From positions 1 to 27,862 of the forward strand of contig WAQC01000015.1 in NCBI GenBank assembly GCA_015520425.1: a DNA stretch of 27,862 nucleotides. Reading direction: 5' to 3'. This DNA comes from Candidatus Pelearchaeum sp. GTDB lineage: Archaea > Thermoproteota > Nitrososphaeria_A > Caldarchaeales > Caldarchaeaceae. The number at the start of each line of letters is the position of its first letter. Positions within the stretch are counted from its first letter, which is position 1. Below, one piece after another: positions 1 through 7,016 of the stretch. A program made the position numbers and the translations under genes. Below the pieces are notes generated by a model. That model made no database searches. It was given only the letters and a program-made list of their open reading frames with translations, and was not told where the DNA came from.

Positions 1-183
1 AGCAAGGGATTACACCCAAACCCAACAGCAACACTTGAAGCGTCGCACCAAGACCTGCTGGCTATGATGAAAGGAGAGCTGGATCCTGTTAAGGCTTTCT
101 TCTCAGGAAGGCTTAAGATAAAGGGTGATGTCTTCGCCACACAGGAGCTAAACTCCATACTTCAGACGGTCCAGAAGAAATAA
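1..183 (+). CDS. SCP2 sterol-transfer family protein, C-terminal part (5' truncated by the window)
   Basis: The frame is open from base 1 to a TAA at 181-183, giving 60 residues. The sequence DLLAMMKGELDPVKAFFSG, followed by GRLKIKGDVFAT, matches the end of the SCP2 (sterol carrier protein 2) fold, where a 'G-x-hydrophobic-D/K-P-x-x-A-F-x-x-G-(K/R)-L-x-x-x-G-D' pattern forms the last strands and helix. SCP2 proteins bind hydrophobic ligands such as fatty acyl or isoprenoid chains. In archaea the ligand is unknown. The N-terminal half lies outside the window, so the total length and any fused domain cannot be judged. The gene converges on the small TOPRIM gene, with only 14 bases between the two stop codons. 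Confidence 0.8.
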   Translation, partial: SKGLHPNPTATLEASHQDLLAMMKGELDPVKAFFSGRLKIKGDVFATQELNSILQTVQKK

Positions 184-197
184 CTAAGCAAGAGGCT

Positions 198-569
198 TCA
201 TATATTCTTGAGATAACGGCCCAGCTCTTCTACCGTGTTTATCCCTAAGCGTCTTGCTGCTGAGAGTCTGCGGTAGTAGAAGAGGTCTACGTTTATTCCC
301 TGGCTCGTTAGCTCCCTTACTACGCGTTTAGTCATTCTCTCGCCTTCGCTGTCAAAGTCCAGTAGCAGTATTACTCGTTTGTTGATGTGCTGTGTGAAGA
401 TTGTTTTCCTGAGCTCGCGGAGGAGTATTACCTTCCCCGATACGCCCAACATGCTTAGGGCATGTCTATCCCGCTCTCCCTCCACGAGAATAACCGCCCC
501 TTCATCCACATCCATTCTAAGCTTCTCCACTAGACTAATCAACTCCTCTACTTTCTCATACCTTCCCAT
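198..569 (-). CDS. Small stand-alone TOPRIM domain protein
   Basis: About 123 residues if translated from the ATG at 569; the frame stays open to an ATG at 638 (146 residues). The TOPRIM signature is clear: a first strand with the invariant Glu (VILVEGERDRHAL) and a later acidic motif LLLDFDSEGE (DxDxEG). TOPRIM binds divalent metal and is shared by DnaG primases, type IA topoisomerases and RNase M5-like nucleases. Here it is almost the whole protein, resembling the archaeal UPF0292 group of short TOPRIM proteins, whose role is unknown. I prefer the inner start because the family usually begins shortly before this domain and the extra 23 residues are hydrophobic and unlike it. A weakly G-rich stretch precedes the outer ATG, so the start is uncertain. 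Confidence 0.75.
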   Translation of the reverse strand: MGRYEKVEELISLVEKLRMDVDEGAVILVEGERDRHALSMLGVSGKVILLRELRKTIFTQHINKRVILLLDFDSEGERMTKRVVRELTSQGINVDLFYYRRLSAARRLGINTVEELGRYLKNI

Positions 570-833
570 ATACCCAATAAACAGAAAACCAGCCCCATAT
601 TTTAGCGGTTCAATCACCATATTGAAGTAATAGAACATCCCCCTATTCTTTTGAAAAATGTCAGAAACTGATTAGAACTATACTAGAATCTGGGTTTGAA
701 TTTTCATTTTGCGTGGGGGAGGTGGCTGAAAGTACGGCTTCGGTATGGTTTTTAGAGGTACGGTAGTATTACCAAGCCTTATCCATAAGCGCGTGAGCAG
801 CGCAGCCTCAAGATAGGAGGTGAGGATGAAAGG

Positions 834-980
834 ATGAAGGTTGTAACAGTTCACCTGCCAGAACCGTACCTTGAGGCTATAGACGAGCTGGTTAGGCGGC
901 GTCTTTATCCGAACCGAGCCGAGGCAATAAGGATGGCCGTAAGAGACTTCATACGCGAGGAGGTTCAGGTGAGTGAGTGA
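834..980 (+). CDS. cdrS: CdrS-like ribbon-helix-helix regulator upstream of ftsZ
   Basis: A 48-residue protein. It begins with a short beta strand (MKVVTVHLPEPYL) and continues with two helices carrying the motif YPNRAEAIRMAVRDFI, the classic ribbon-helix-helix DNA-binding fold. A strong ribosome site (GGAGGTGA at 817-824) precedes the ATG at 834. The last eight bases overlap the GTG start of ftsZ, so the two are almost certainly cotranscribed and translationally coupled. In haloarchaea the short RHH protein CdrS sits directly upstream of ftsZ2 and controls its expression and cell division. The same arrangement here suggests an equivalent role. The symbol is assigned by context and fold; orthology needs a tree. 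Confidence 0.85.
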   Translation: MKVVTVHLPEPYLEAIDELVRRRLYPNRAEAIRMAVRDFIREEVQVSE

Positions 981-2064
981 GCCATACTACCCTGAACCTG
1001 AGTTGGAGGAAGTAAGGATAAGACTGGTCGGCGTAGGCGGAGCTGGCTGCAACACGATAAACCGCCTAGTAACCAACGGCCTCCGAGATGTCTTCACAGT
1101 CGCCGTTAACACCGACCTACAGCATCTTGACCTAACGCGCGCTGACAAGAAAATCCTGCTGGGCAAGACTGTAACACGGCTGCGCGGCTCAGGCAGCGAC
1201 CCCATGAAGGGCAGGATGGCTGCCGAGGAAGCTATTGAAGACATAAGGAAGGTTGTGCAGGATGCGGATATAGTCTTCATAGCAGCTGGCCTAGGTGGAG
1301 GAACTGGGACAGGCGCTGCGCCTATAATAGCTTCTGTGGCGCGTGAAGAGGGAGCCACCGTAGTGGGCGTTGTGACGCTGCCGTTTAAGTTTGAGGGTAT
1401 AGTGAGGAAGCGCATAGCGCTTGGAGGGCTTGAGGAGCTTAAGAAAGAATGCAACACCGTCGTAGTAGTGGATAACAACAAGCTACTAGAACTATATCCA
1501 CAGCATGGGCTTAAGACGGCATTCAGCCTGGCTGACGAGGTTATAAGCAACATGATTCAGAGCATAACGGAGTCAATATCAAGGCCAGGTCTCATAAACA
1601 TAGACTATGCTGACTTTAAGACAATTGTATCGCGCGGCAAGTTGGCGTCGCTGGGTATAGGTAGGTCTTCATCACCCAACAGGGCTGAGGAAGCAACGTT
1701 CAACGCTCTTCAATCACCGTTATTGGACGCCTCTTATGAAGGCCTGTCTGGAGCCATAGTGCATGTTACAGGCGGCGAGGATATGCAGCTCGCTGAGGCT
1801 GCGCGGCCTGCTGAGATAGTCTCCGAGCTGATGGGTGAGGAGGGCTTGGTAATCTGGGGAGCGCGTATAGACAACTTCTACTCATCAACGGTTCAGGTAT
1901 CGCTGATACTCACAGGGCTTTCCAGCACGCCCCAGCTAGTTGAGATTAACGAGATGGCAAACGAGGCTTCTGCAAACCCCAAGAGCGGCAACGGCCATCA
2001 GGAAGAGCTAAACCACCTACTGGAGGAGCTGGGAATAAAGACGGTGTATCCCAACACCTCTTAA
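973..2064 (+). CDS. ftsZ: Cell division GTPase FtsZ (archaeal)
   Basis: A 363-residue tubulin/FtsZ-family GTPase that polymerises into the division ring. Visible landmarks: the N-terminal nucleotide-binding loop VGVGGAGCNTI (about 19-29), the tubulin signature GGGTGTGAAP (108-117), the ADIVFIAAGLGGG strand before it, and the T7 catalytic loop N-I-D-Y-A-D-F-K (209-216), whose Asp residues trigger GTP hydrolysis in the neighbouring subunit. The C-terminal domain (about 225-330) is complete and is followed by a short acidic tail that may bind a membrane anchor such as SepF, which is not in this window. The start is GTG at 973, overlapping the cdrS-like gene by 8 bases; no other start lies nearby. 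Length is typical of the family. Confidence 0.97.
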   Translation: MSEPYYPEPELEEVRIRLVGVGGAGCNTINRLVTNGLRDVFTVAVNTDLQHLDLTRADKKILLGKTVTRLRGSGSDPMKGRMAAEEAIEDIRKVVQDADIVFIAAGLGGGTGTGAAPIIASVAREEGATVVGVVTLPFKFEGIVRKRIALGGLEELKKECNTVVVVDNNKLLELYPQHGLKTAFSLADEVISNMIQSITESISRPGLINIDYADFKTIVSRGKLASLGIGRSSSPNRAEEATFNALQSPLLDASYEGLSGAIVHVTGGEDMQLAEAARPAEIVSELMGEEGLVIWGARIDNFYSSTVQVSLILTGLSSTPQLVEINEMANEASANPKSGNGHQEELNHLLEELGIKTVYPNTS

Positions 2065-2077
2065 CAACCCGCATCAT

Positions 2078-2094
2078 TATTTTCTTCTCTTTTT
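2078..2094 (+). terminator. T-rich run after ftsZ, possible terminator
   Basis: Starting 14 bases after the ftsZ stop, the non-template strand carries T-runs (TTTTC, TTC and a final TCTTTTT). Archaeal RNA polymerase can terminate at such T-rich tracts without a hairpin. A TATA-like sequence (about 2105-2115) for the next gene follows. This is a call by composition only. Confidence 0.35.
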
Positions 2095-2146
2095 ATGAGC
2101 ATAGCTTATCTATAAGCGGCCATTACGATAATCGGTCTGGTAGAAC

Positions 2147-2929
2147 ATGAGGCGTAGGCCTAGCCTTCTGCAGATAATCTACTCTAGAAGGACTATTAGG
2201 CGTTTTAGCAAGAGTAAGCCTCTTTCTGAAGATATTGTTAGGATGCTGGTTGAGGCTGGTCAGAGGGCTCCATGCTACTATCAGGCGTATTCTATTGTAT
2301 GGGTTAGGGATGAGGAGAGGATTAAGAGCTTAGCTGAGATGTGCGATAGCGAGACTACACGCTCCATGATACTCAACGCCTCCGCAGTACTGCTCATTTG
2401 TGTGGATTTCTACCGACTTAGAGCGCTCTTAAACTCCCTCGGCCACCACCACATACTAAGCGAGGACAAGTTCCCCGTAGAGGCTTTCTATGGCGTATTT
2501 TAGACTGGGCTTATGGTTGAGAATATCTGCATAGCGGCTGAGGTTCTCGGACTTGGCTCTGCTCTGCTGGATTGTGCTCTCTTTGAGTGTGAGAGGATGG
2601 CGCTCCTCTTCCAGCTTCCTCATGGTGTTATACCTGCTGCCATACTTTGCGTGGGTGAGAAGGGTGAAAACCCGCCTCCGCGTCCGCGCTGGCCGCTGGA
2701 GCACGTGCTCCATATAGATTCGTATAAGCCTGTACAGGCTGAAGATATAGAGAACTACCTTGACTTATCAGAGAGAACTCTCGCCTCCGAGGGGTATCTG
2801 AGAAAATACGCAGAATGGAATGGTAGCTATACTGAATATTTGATGGAACGAACATTATTGACGAAGGAGATTAAGAAAACCTACGACGTAATCGCCTCGT
2901 TCCTGAAGCGCAACGGCCTCAAGCTCTGA
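2147..2929 (+). pseudogene. Nitroreductase-family protein interrupted by an in-frame TAG
   Basis: Two open segments in the same frame (2147-2503, 118 residues; 2513-2929, 138 residues) together make one nitroreductase-like protein of about 260 residues. The N-terminal half has the FMN-binding pattern YSRRTIRRFSKSKPLSEDIV and AGQRAPCYYQAYS. The second half resumes directly with TGLMVENICIAAEVLGLGS, the conserved core helix of the family. The TAG at 2501-2503 falls where homologues usually have an acidic residue (consensus D-x-x-L-x-x-Q/E-N), with no extra or missing residues around it. That fits a point nonsense mutation, a sequencing error or readthrough better than a frameshift. The second segment has its own ATG at 2513, so separate expression is possible. 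I found no BHB hairpin here, unlike in mtnA. Nitroreductases use FMN and NAD(P)H; the substrate is unknown. Confidence 0.7.
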
Positions 2930-2939
2930 AAAGTTATAA

Positions 2940-4034
2940 TTGTGGAATTATATCAACGACGCGACGCACATGCAACTGGAAGAGCAGGTTAACGCGCTAT
3001 TAGCAAGTTATAGCAAGTTAATTGATAATGCCATAGGGAAGATAGTGCCGCAAGAGTTTGATATGCGCTCACTATTATCATACTTGGGAGAGCCCAAATA
3101 CGAGTATGAGCTGATAGCGGTTAATGAGGGAATAACAAAGCCGTTCTGGGACCTTATAACGCGGGGAGGTAAGCGCTGGAGGCCAGCTTTGATGCTGCTC
3201 ACCTATCAAGCCCTAGGCGGTAAGTTGGAGGAAGTGATTGAATACGCGGCTATACCTGAGATAATCCACAACGCCACGCTGATAGTTGATGACGTTGAGG
3301 ATAACAGCCAGATGCGCCGTAATAAGCCGTGCATACACAAGATATACGGAGTTGATATAGCGATAAACGCTGGGAACACGCTCTATTACCTGCCAATATT
3401 ACATATACTAAAGAATGTGGAGGAGGGGAAGAGGTGTAGGATACTTCAGGCTTATGTGCGTCAGATGACGTATCTAAGCATAGGCCAGGCTATGGATATA
3501 GCGTGGCACCGTGGGCTGGTGGGGGAGATAAGCGAGAACCAGTATCTACAGATGTGCGCCTTCAAGACGGGCTCGGTCTCCAAGTTCGCTGTAGAGCTTG
3601 CATGTATATTCGCTGACGCCGACGCCAAGACCACGGCAGCTCTATCCGACTTCGGCGAGACCGTCGGGGTGGCTTTCCAGATACAGGACGACCTCCTCAA
3701 CCTCATCGGGGAAGAGGCCAAGTATGGGAAAGAGGTTGGTGGAGATATAACCGAAGGAAAACGAACATTGATGGTTGTATATGCTCTTAGAAACCTACCC
3801 GCAGATGAGCGGGAGAGGCTTAAGCAGATACTGGATAAGCATACGACGGATAAGCGGGAGATTGAGGAGGCCATATCGCTAATCAAGAAGTCTGGGGCTA
3901 TAGAATATGCGCAGAAGGTTGCGCGGAGGTTGATGCTTGAATCGTGGTCTAGGGCTGATGAGGTTCTCCCACCTTCCGATGCGAAGAACAACCTAAGGCT
4001 CCTGGCGGAGTACTTGATTGAGCGTAGTAGGTGA
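2940..4034 (+). CDS. Polyprenyl diphosphate synthase (GGPP synthase-like)
   Basis: A 364-residue trans-isoprenyl diphosphate synthase, condensing IPP with allylic diphosphates to give the C20 or longer chains used for archaeal ether lipids. Landmarks: the GGKRWRPAL motif (76-84), the first Asp-rich motif DDVED (117-121), the substrate Lys region (AFKTGS, about 207-212), and the second motif QIQDDLLN (247-254). The second motif's DDxxN form resembles type III GGPP synthases. The open frame begins with TTG at 2940, just after a TATA-like TTATAAT stretch. An ATG ten codons later (2970) is an alternative, and neither has a good ribosome site. The stop overlaps the ribosome site of the next gene, so the two are likely coupled. 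Confidence 0.9.
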   Translation: MWNYINDATHMQLEEQVNALLASYSKLIDNAIGKIVPQEFDMRSLLSYLGEPKYEYELIAVNEGITKPFWDLITRGGKRWRPALMLLTYQALGGKLEEVIEYAAIPEIIHNATLIVDDVEDNSQMRRNKPCIHKIYGVDIAINAGNTLYYLPILHILKNVEEGKRCRILQAYVRQMTYLSIGQAMDIAWHRGLVGEISENQYLQMCAFKTGSVSKFAVELACIFADADAKTTAALSDFGETVGVAFQIQDDLLNLIGEEAKYGKEVGGDITEGKRTLMVVYALRNLPADERERLKQILDKHTTDKREIEEAISLIKKSGAIEYAQKVARRLMLESWSRADEVLPPSDAKNNLRLLAEYLIERSR

Positions 4035-4041
4035 AGTAAAG

Positions 4042-4704
4042 ATGGGTGTAGTTGCGTTAAGCTTTGACTGCTATGGGACGTTAATAGACTGGGAAAAAGG
4101 TATGCATGATGCCTTCCAGCGAGTTATATCGCGGCACAGCTTATCGGTGGATGTTGAGCAGATGGTTAGGCGATATATTGAGATAGAGCTTGAAGTTGAG
4201 GGGGAGACGTATAGAAAGTATAAAGATGTTCTAAGAATATCTACGCGTAAATTGCTTGAAGAAATGGGTGTAGAGCCCTCAATTGATGAGGAGAATGTGC
4301 TTGTTGAGACTCTTCCTAGATGGCCGCCGTTTCCTGAAACTAGAGAGACGCTCAGAAGGCTTCAGGAGAAGGGGCTGAAGCTCATAATCCTCTCAAACGT
4401 GGATGACGACCTAATCAAAGGCTCCGTAGAGCTCATAGGCGTGGAGTTTGACGATATAATAACTGCTGAGCAAACACGCTCCTATAAGCCCGCGCATGGA
4501 CACTGGATTAGGATGCTGGAGGCCCATAAGCTGGAGAAGGAACAGGTAATCCATGTGGGGGCAAGCTACGTGCATGACATAGTGCCAGCCAGCAATCTTG
4601 GTTTTAAGACAGTCTGGATAAACCGTAAAAACGAAACACCTAAGGTCAGGCCTGTGCATAGCTATGAGTTCCCAGATTTAAGCCCCCTGCCCACGCTCTT
4701 TTAA
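4042..4704 (+). CDS. HAD-superfamily hydrolase (haloacid dehalogenase type II-like)
   Basis: About 220 residues from the ATG at 4042. I chose this start over an in-frame TTG at 4018 because AGGTGA (4029-4034) lies seven bases before it and the protein then begins MGVVALSFDCYGTL, as the family does. HAD motifs: nucleophile Asp9 in FDCYGTLIDW (the DxYGT form of 2-haloacid dehalogenase-like enzymes), motif II ILSNVDDD, motif III Lys in SYKPAHGHW, and motif IV HVGASYVHDIVPASNLG with its acidic metal ligand. The helical cap is of the C1 type (between motifs I and II). The substrate is probably a small phosphate ester or haloacid-like compound and cannot be told from sequence. It directly follows the prenyl synthase gene. 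Confidence 0.88.
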   Translation: MGVVALSFDCYGTLIDWEKGMHDAFQRVISRHSLSVDVEQMVRRYIEIELEVEGETYRKYKDVLRISTRKLLEEMGVEPSIDEENVLVETLPRWPPFPETRETLRRLQEKGLKLIILSNVDDDLIKGSVELIGVEFDDIITAEQTRSYKPAHGHWIRMLEAHKLEKEQVIHVGASYVHDIVPASNLGFKTVWINRKNETPKVRPVHSYEFPDLSPLPTLF

Positions 4705-4739
4705 CGCCTTTATACCCCCGATAACGCGTATGAGGCCTG

Positions 4740-5240
4740 ATGAGTCAGAATGGCTCAATAAAGCTGGATGTAGTGGATATAAGGCCTCCAGAAGGCTGTA
4801 ATGTGGTTCTCGGAATATCCCACTTCATAAAAACCGTGGAAGACATCTACGAGGCGATAGTGAATACCGTCCCTGGGGCTAAGTTTGGGATTGCCTTCGC
4901 GGAGGCAAGCGGCCCTTGCTTGGTGCGCCATGAAGGGACAGACGAGGAGCTTAGGAAGCTCGCTGCGGAGACCATGCTACGCCTAGCTTGTGGGCATACG
5001 TTTCTGATAATAATGCGCGGGATGTATCCGATTAACATTATGAGCAGGCTGAAGAGCGTGCCTGAGGTTTGCACAATACTAGCTGCGACTGCTAATCCCC
5101 TCCAGGTGATTGTGGCCGAGACCGAGCAGGGGCGTGGTGTGATAGGGGTTGTGGATGGCTACAAGTCTAAGGGGATAGAAGACGAGCAGCATATAAGGGA
5201 GAGGAGGGAGTTCCTGAGAAAGATCGGCTACAAGTTCTAG
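4740..5240 (+). CDS. Adenosine-specific kinase family protein (PF04008)
   Basis: A 166-residue protein of the small archaeal and bacterial family described as adenosine-specific kinase. The diagnostic stretches are NVVLGISHFIKTVEDIYEAI (about 21-40), GAKFGIAFAEASGPCLVRHEG and ACGHTFLIIMRGMYPIN, ending GRGVIGVVDGYKSKGIED. A Pyrobaculum member has been crystallised with adenine nucleotides; the physiological reaction is not well established. Start ATG at 4740 with a weak G-rich site just upstream. It follows the HAD gene by 35 bases on the same strand. Full length for the family. Confidence 0.9.
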   Translation: MSQNGSIKLDVVDIRPPEGCNVVLGISHFIKTVEDIYEAIVNTVPGAKFGIAFAEASGPCLVRHEGTDEELRKLAAETMLRLACGHTFLIIMRGMYPINIMSRLKSVPEVCTILAATANPLQVIVAETEQGRGVIGVVDGYKSKGIEDEQHIRERREFLRKIGYKF

Positions 5241-5269
5241 GAAGGCTCTTCAGCGGATTATTATCAGCA

Positions 5270-5314
5270 CGGGTATTTTTCTTCACAGCGCATCAACGCG
5301 CTCAGCAATACCCG
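5270..5314. other. Nested hairpin in a convergent intergenic region
   Basis: An 8-base inverted repeat CGGGTATT (5270-5277) / AATACCCG (5307-5314) encloses a second perfect repeat AGCGC (5287-5291) / GCGCT (5298-5302) with a six-base loop. It sits between the stops of the adenosine-kinase-family gene and the minus-strand zinc-ribbon gene, so it could end transcripts from either side or be a small structured RNA. The rest of 5241-5349 shows nothing recognisable. Confidence 0.45.
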
Positions 5315-5349
5315 CTCACATCACCGACTAGCATGCATCTATGAATCTA

Positions 5350-5493
5350 TTAAGGCTTTACGCTCTTCTTGACCTGGCTCCGCTCAACCATTACGCTATG
5401 TCCCCTGTCGCAGAACAGGATAACGCCCTGCGGAAGCTCCTTCATCATAACGCTCTCCTTCTCCACACGGCAGATGGGGCATGTGAAGCGCAT
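5350..5493 (-). CDS. Small zinc-ribbon protein
   Basis: 47 residues from the ATG at 5493: a CxxC pair in MRFTCPICRVEKE, followed after about 20 residues by CDRGH, so three Cys and a His could hold one zinc ion. The frame extends upstream to 5541 (63 residues). A TATA-like TTAAATA on the minus strand (about 5515-5521) lies about 26 bases before the ATG at 5493, which favours a leaderless message starting there. The C-terminal tail is basic (SQVKKSVKP). No specific function can be assigned; it may bind nucleic acid or act as a small protein adaptor. Confidence 0.6.
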   Translation of the reverse strand: MRFTCPICRVEKESVMMKELPQGVILFCDRGHSVMVERSQVKKSVKP

Positions 5494-5572
5494 AGTCAAG
5501 ACGACGCCATATGCGTATTTAAGTGATAATGGGCAACGCACATAACCTTATACTTCCTAGCTGGGGGTAGGT

Positions 5573-6037
5573 ATGAGCAGGGTTAAGGTTGGCGATTTGG
5601 CTCCAGACTTCACCCTACCCTCGCATGATGGTGGAGTAGTTAGGCTAAGCAACCTGCGAGGACATTATATCGTTCTTTTCTTCTATCCTAAAGACGGCTC
5701 CCCTGGATGTACGCGGGAGAACTGCCTAGTGAGAGATAGGTTGGACGAGTTTAAGGAGCTTGGCGCTGTGGTTATCGGGATAAGTAAAGACAGCACCGAT
5801 AGACATAGGCGTTTCGCAGAGAAGTATAAGCTAGCTCACCTACTCCTAAGCGATGAGGATGGCGCGGTTTCACGCCAATACGGAGCTCTGGGCTTCCTAG
5901 GATTATTTACGAAAAGAATAACCTTCGTAATAGATAAAGACGGCGTAATAAGATACATCCATCAATCCATTAACCCAGCCTCCCATGTGGAGGCGGCTCT
6001 AAAAGCATTAAGACAAATAACGTCTAAAGCTTATTAA
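5573..6037 (+). CDS. Peroxiredoxin of the PrxQ/Bcp type
   Basis: A 154-residue thiol peroxidase that reduces H2O2 and organic hydroperoxides. The N-terminus VKVGDLAPDFTLPSHDGG and the active-site segment FFYPKDGSPGCTRENC are typical. Cys46 is the peroxidatic residue and Cys51 the resolving one, the short spacing that defines atypical 2-Cys PrxQ enzymes. The thioredoxin fold continues through GAVVIGISKDS and TFVIDKDGVIRYI. A TATA-like TTATA (5548-5552) is about 24 bases before the ATG, so the message may be leaderless, although GGGGGTAGGT also precedes the start. Length is normal. Confidence 0.93.
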   Translation: MSRVKVGDLAPDFTLPSHDGGVVRLSNLRGHYIVLFFYPKDGSPGCTRENCLVRDRLDEFKELGAVVIGISKDSTDRHRRFAEKYKLAHLLLSDEDGAVSRQYGALGFLGLFTKRITFVIDKDGVIRYIHQSINPASHVEAALKALRQITSKAY

Positions 6038-6100
6038 TAGTAAGCGTCAAACTTATTACAGAGACTTAACGCCTTTAGTAAATGGGTGCGCCAACAAGAG

Positions 6101-6385
6101 ATGCCCGATAAACAGGATGTCAAGCTCGCTAAAATCGTACTAGATATTTTGAAACCCCACACACCCCCGCTGGTAGATTTCGCCAAAGAAATAGCAAACG
6201 TTGACGGCCTCCTCCGCGTTGATGCAACAATTGTTGAAGTAGATACCGAGACTGAATCGGTCAAACTGACAGTAGAGGGAAATGACATAAACCTAGAGAA
6301 GCTGTTGGAGACTATAAAGAGAATGGGTGCAGCCATACATAGTATTGACCAGGTAGTGGCGGAGAGGCCTTTAAGACATAGATGA
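6101..6385 (+). CDS. DUF211 family protein
   Basis: 94 residues from the ATG at 6101 (an in-frame GTG at 6086 would add five). The sequence KIVLDILKPHTPPLVDFAKEIANVDG, followed by VDATIVEVDTETESVKLTVEGNDI and IHSIDQVVA, matches DUF211 (PF02680). This archaeal family has a ferredoxin-like beta-alpha-beta fold and forms oligomers; its function is unknown. I prefer the ATG because family members usually begin about 8-10 residues before the 'VLDVLKPH' motif. A TATA-like TTTAGTA (about 6073-6079) lies about 25 bases upstream, compatible with a leaderless start. The gene is followed by the VIT1-like transporter on the same strand. Confidence 0.85.
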   Translation: MPDKQDVKLAKIVLDILKPHTPPLVDFAKEIANVDGLLRVDATIVEVDTETESVKLTVEGNDINLEKLLETIKRMGAAIHSIDQVVAERPLRHR

Positions 6386-6410
6386 CATGACACGGCTGGT
6401 GAGCGTATGA

Positions 6411-7016
6411 TTGTTAAGGCTCATTAAAGCTCTCCTAGTACGTATTTCGCGCTTCCTAAAATACTCAGGTAAGGATATAGTTGCGCGTCGTTATTTCGTC
6501 TTAAGCGTTTTTGATGGAACTCTAGCTGCTTTCGGGATAGTTGTTGGGGCTAACTTTGTGAGGGGCACAAGCCCAGCAACAATAGTGGCCGCTGGGATAG
6601 GGGCTGCTGTGGCCATGCTCATCTCAGGGGTTACGGGAACTTTCATGACCGAGACCGCTGAGAGTAAGAAGAGGTTGAAGGAGATTGAGGAAGCTATGTT
6701 GGCTGACATGGATGAGAGCATAGTTGCCGAGGCTGGAAGCTATGGCGCGATGATAGCGGCGCTCATTAATGGCCTAGCCTCATTCACAGCAGCCACAACC
6801 GTGCTCCTACCCTACATAATATCGCTATTCTACCCAGAGATAGCGGGAATAGCCCTCTACGCTGCCTTCGCAATAGCCCTAGCCATGCTATTCACCCTAG
6901 GAACCATACTAGCCAAAGTATCGCGCCAAAACATACTCGCTATGAGTATAAAGATGCTTTTGGTAGGTCTCCTCGCCATAACACTGATACTATTACTACA
7001 GTTTTTCACTGGTTAG
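6411..7016 (+). CDS. VIT1/CCC1-type metal transporter
   Basis: A 201-residue integral membrane protein. The signature VLSVFDGTLAAFGIVVGA (about 30-47) forms the first transmembrane segment with its metal-binding Asp. A cytoplasmic, Glu-rich helical hairpin (ETAESKKRLKEIEEAMLADMDESIV) then matches the metal-binding domain of plant VIT1, and three further hydrophobic spans follow. The family moves Fe(II) or Mn(II) out of the cytosol; direction and metal here are inferred. The start is TTG at 6411, supported by GGTGAG (6398-6403) seven bases upstream. The stop overlaps that of mtnA on the other strand by four bases. Confidence 0.88.
   Translation: MLRLIKALLVRISRFLKYSGKDIVARRYFVLSVFDGTLAAFGIVVGANFVRGTSPATIVAAGIGAAVAMLISGVTGTFMTETAESKKRLKEIEEAMLADMDESIVAEAGSYGAMIAALINGLASFTAATTVLLPYIISLFYPEIAGIALYAAFAIALAMLFTLGTILAKVSRQNILAMSIKMLLVGLLAITLILLLQFFTG

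Noticed and set aside
700..833. Possible tRNA or C/D box RNA before the cdrS-like gene
   Set aside because: No cloverleaf stems and no paired C and D boxes could be found; it looks like promoter and leader sequence.
987..1553. Long antisense frame inside ftsZ, and similar frames opposite other genes
   Set aside because: Low-complexity Ser/Thr/Pro-rich translations lying opposite well-supported genes; no ribosome site or family match.
2501..2503. TAG read as pyrrolysine
   Set aside because: Many other genes here end with TAG, and nitroreductases are not known Pyl proteins.
2440..2540. BHB intron around the nitroreductase TAG
   Set aside because: No complementary arms flank the TAG, and the protein alignment has no extra residues to remove.
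6407..6427. Tiny ATG frame of six codons before the VIT1-like gene
   Set aside because: It overlaps the better-supported TTG start with its own ribosome site; no sign of a real leader peptide.
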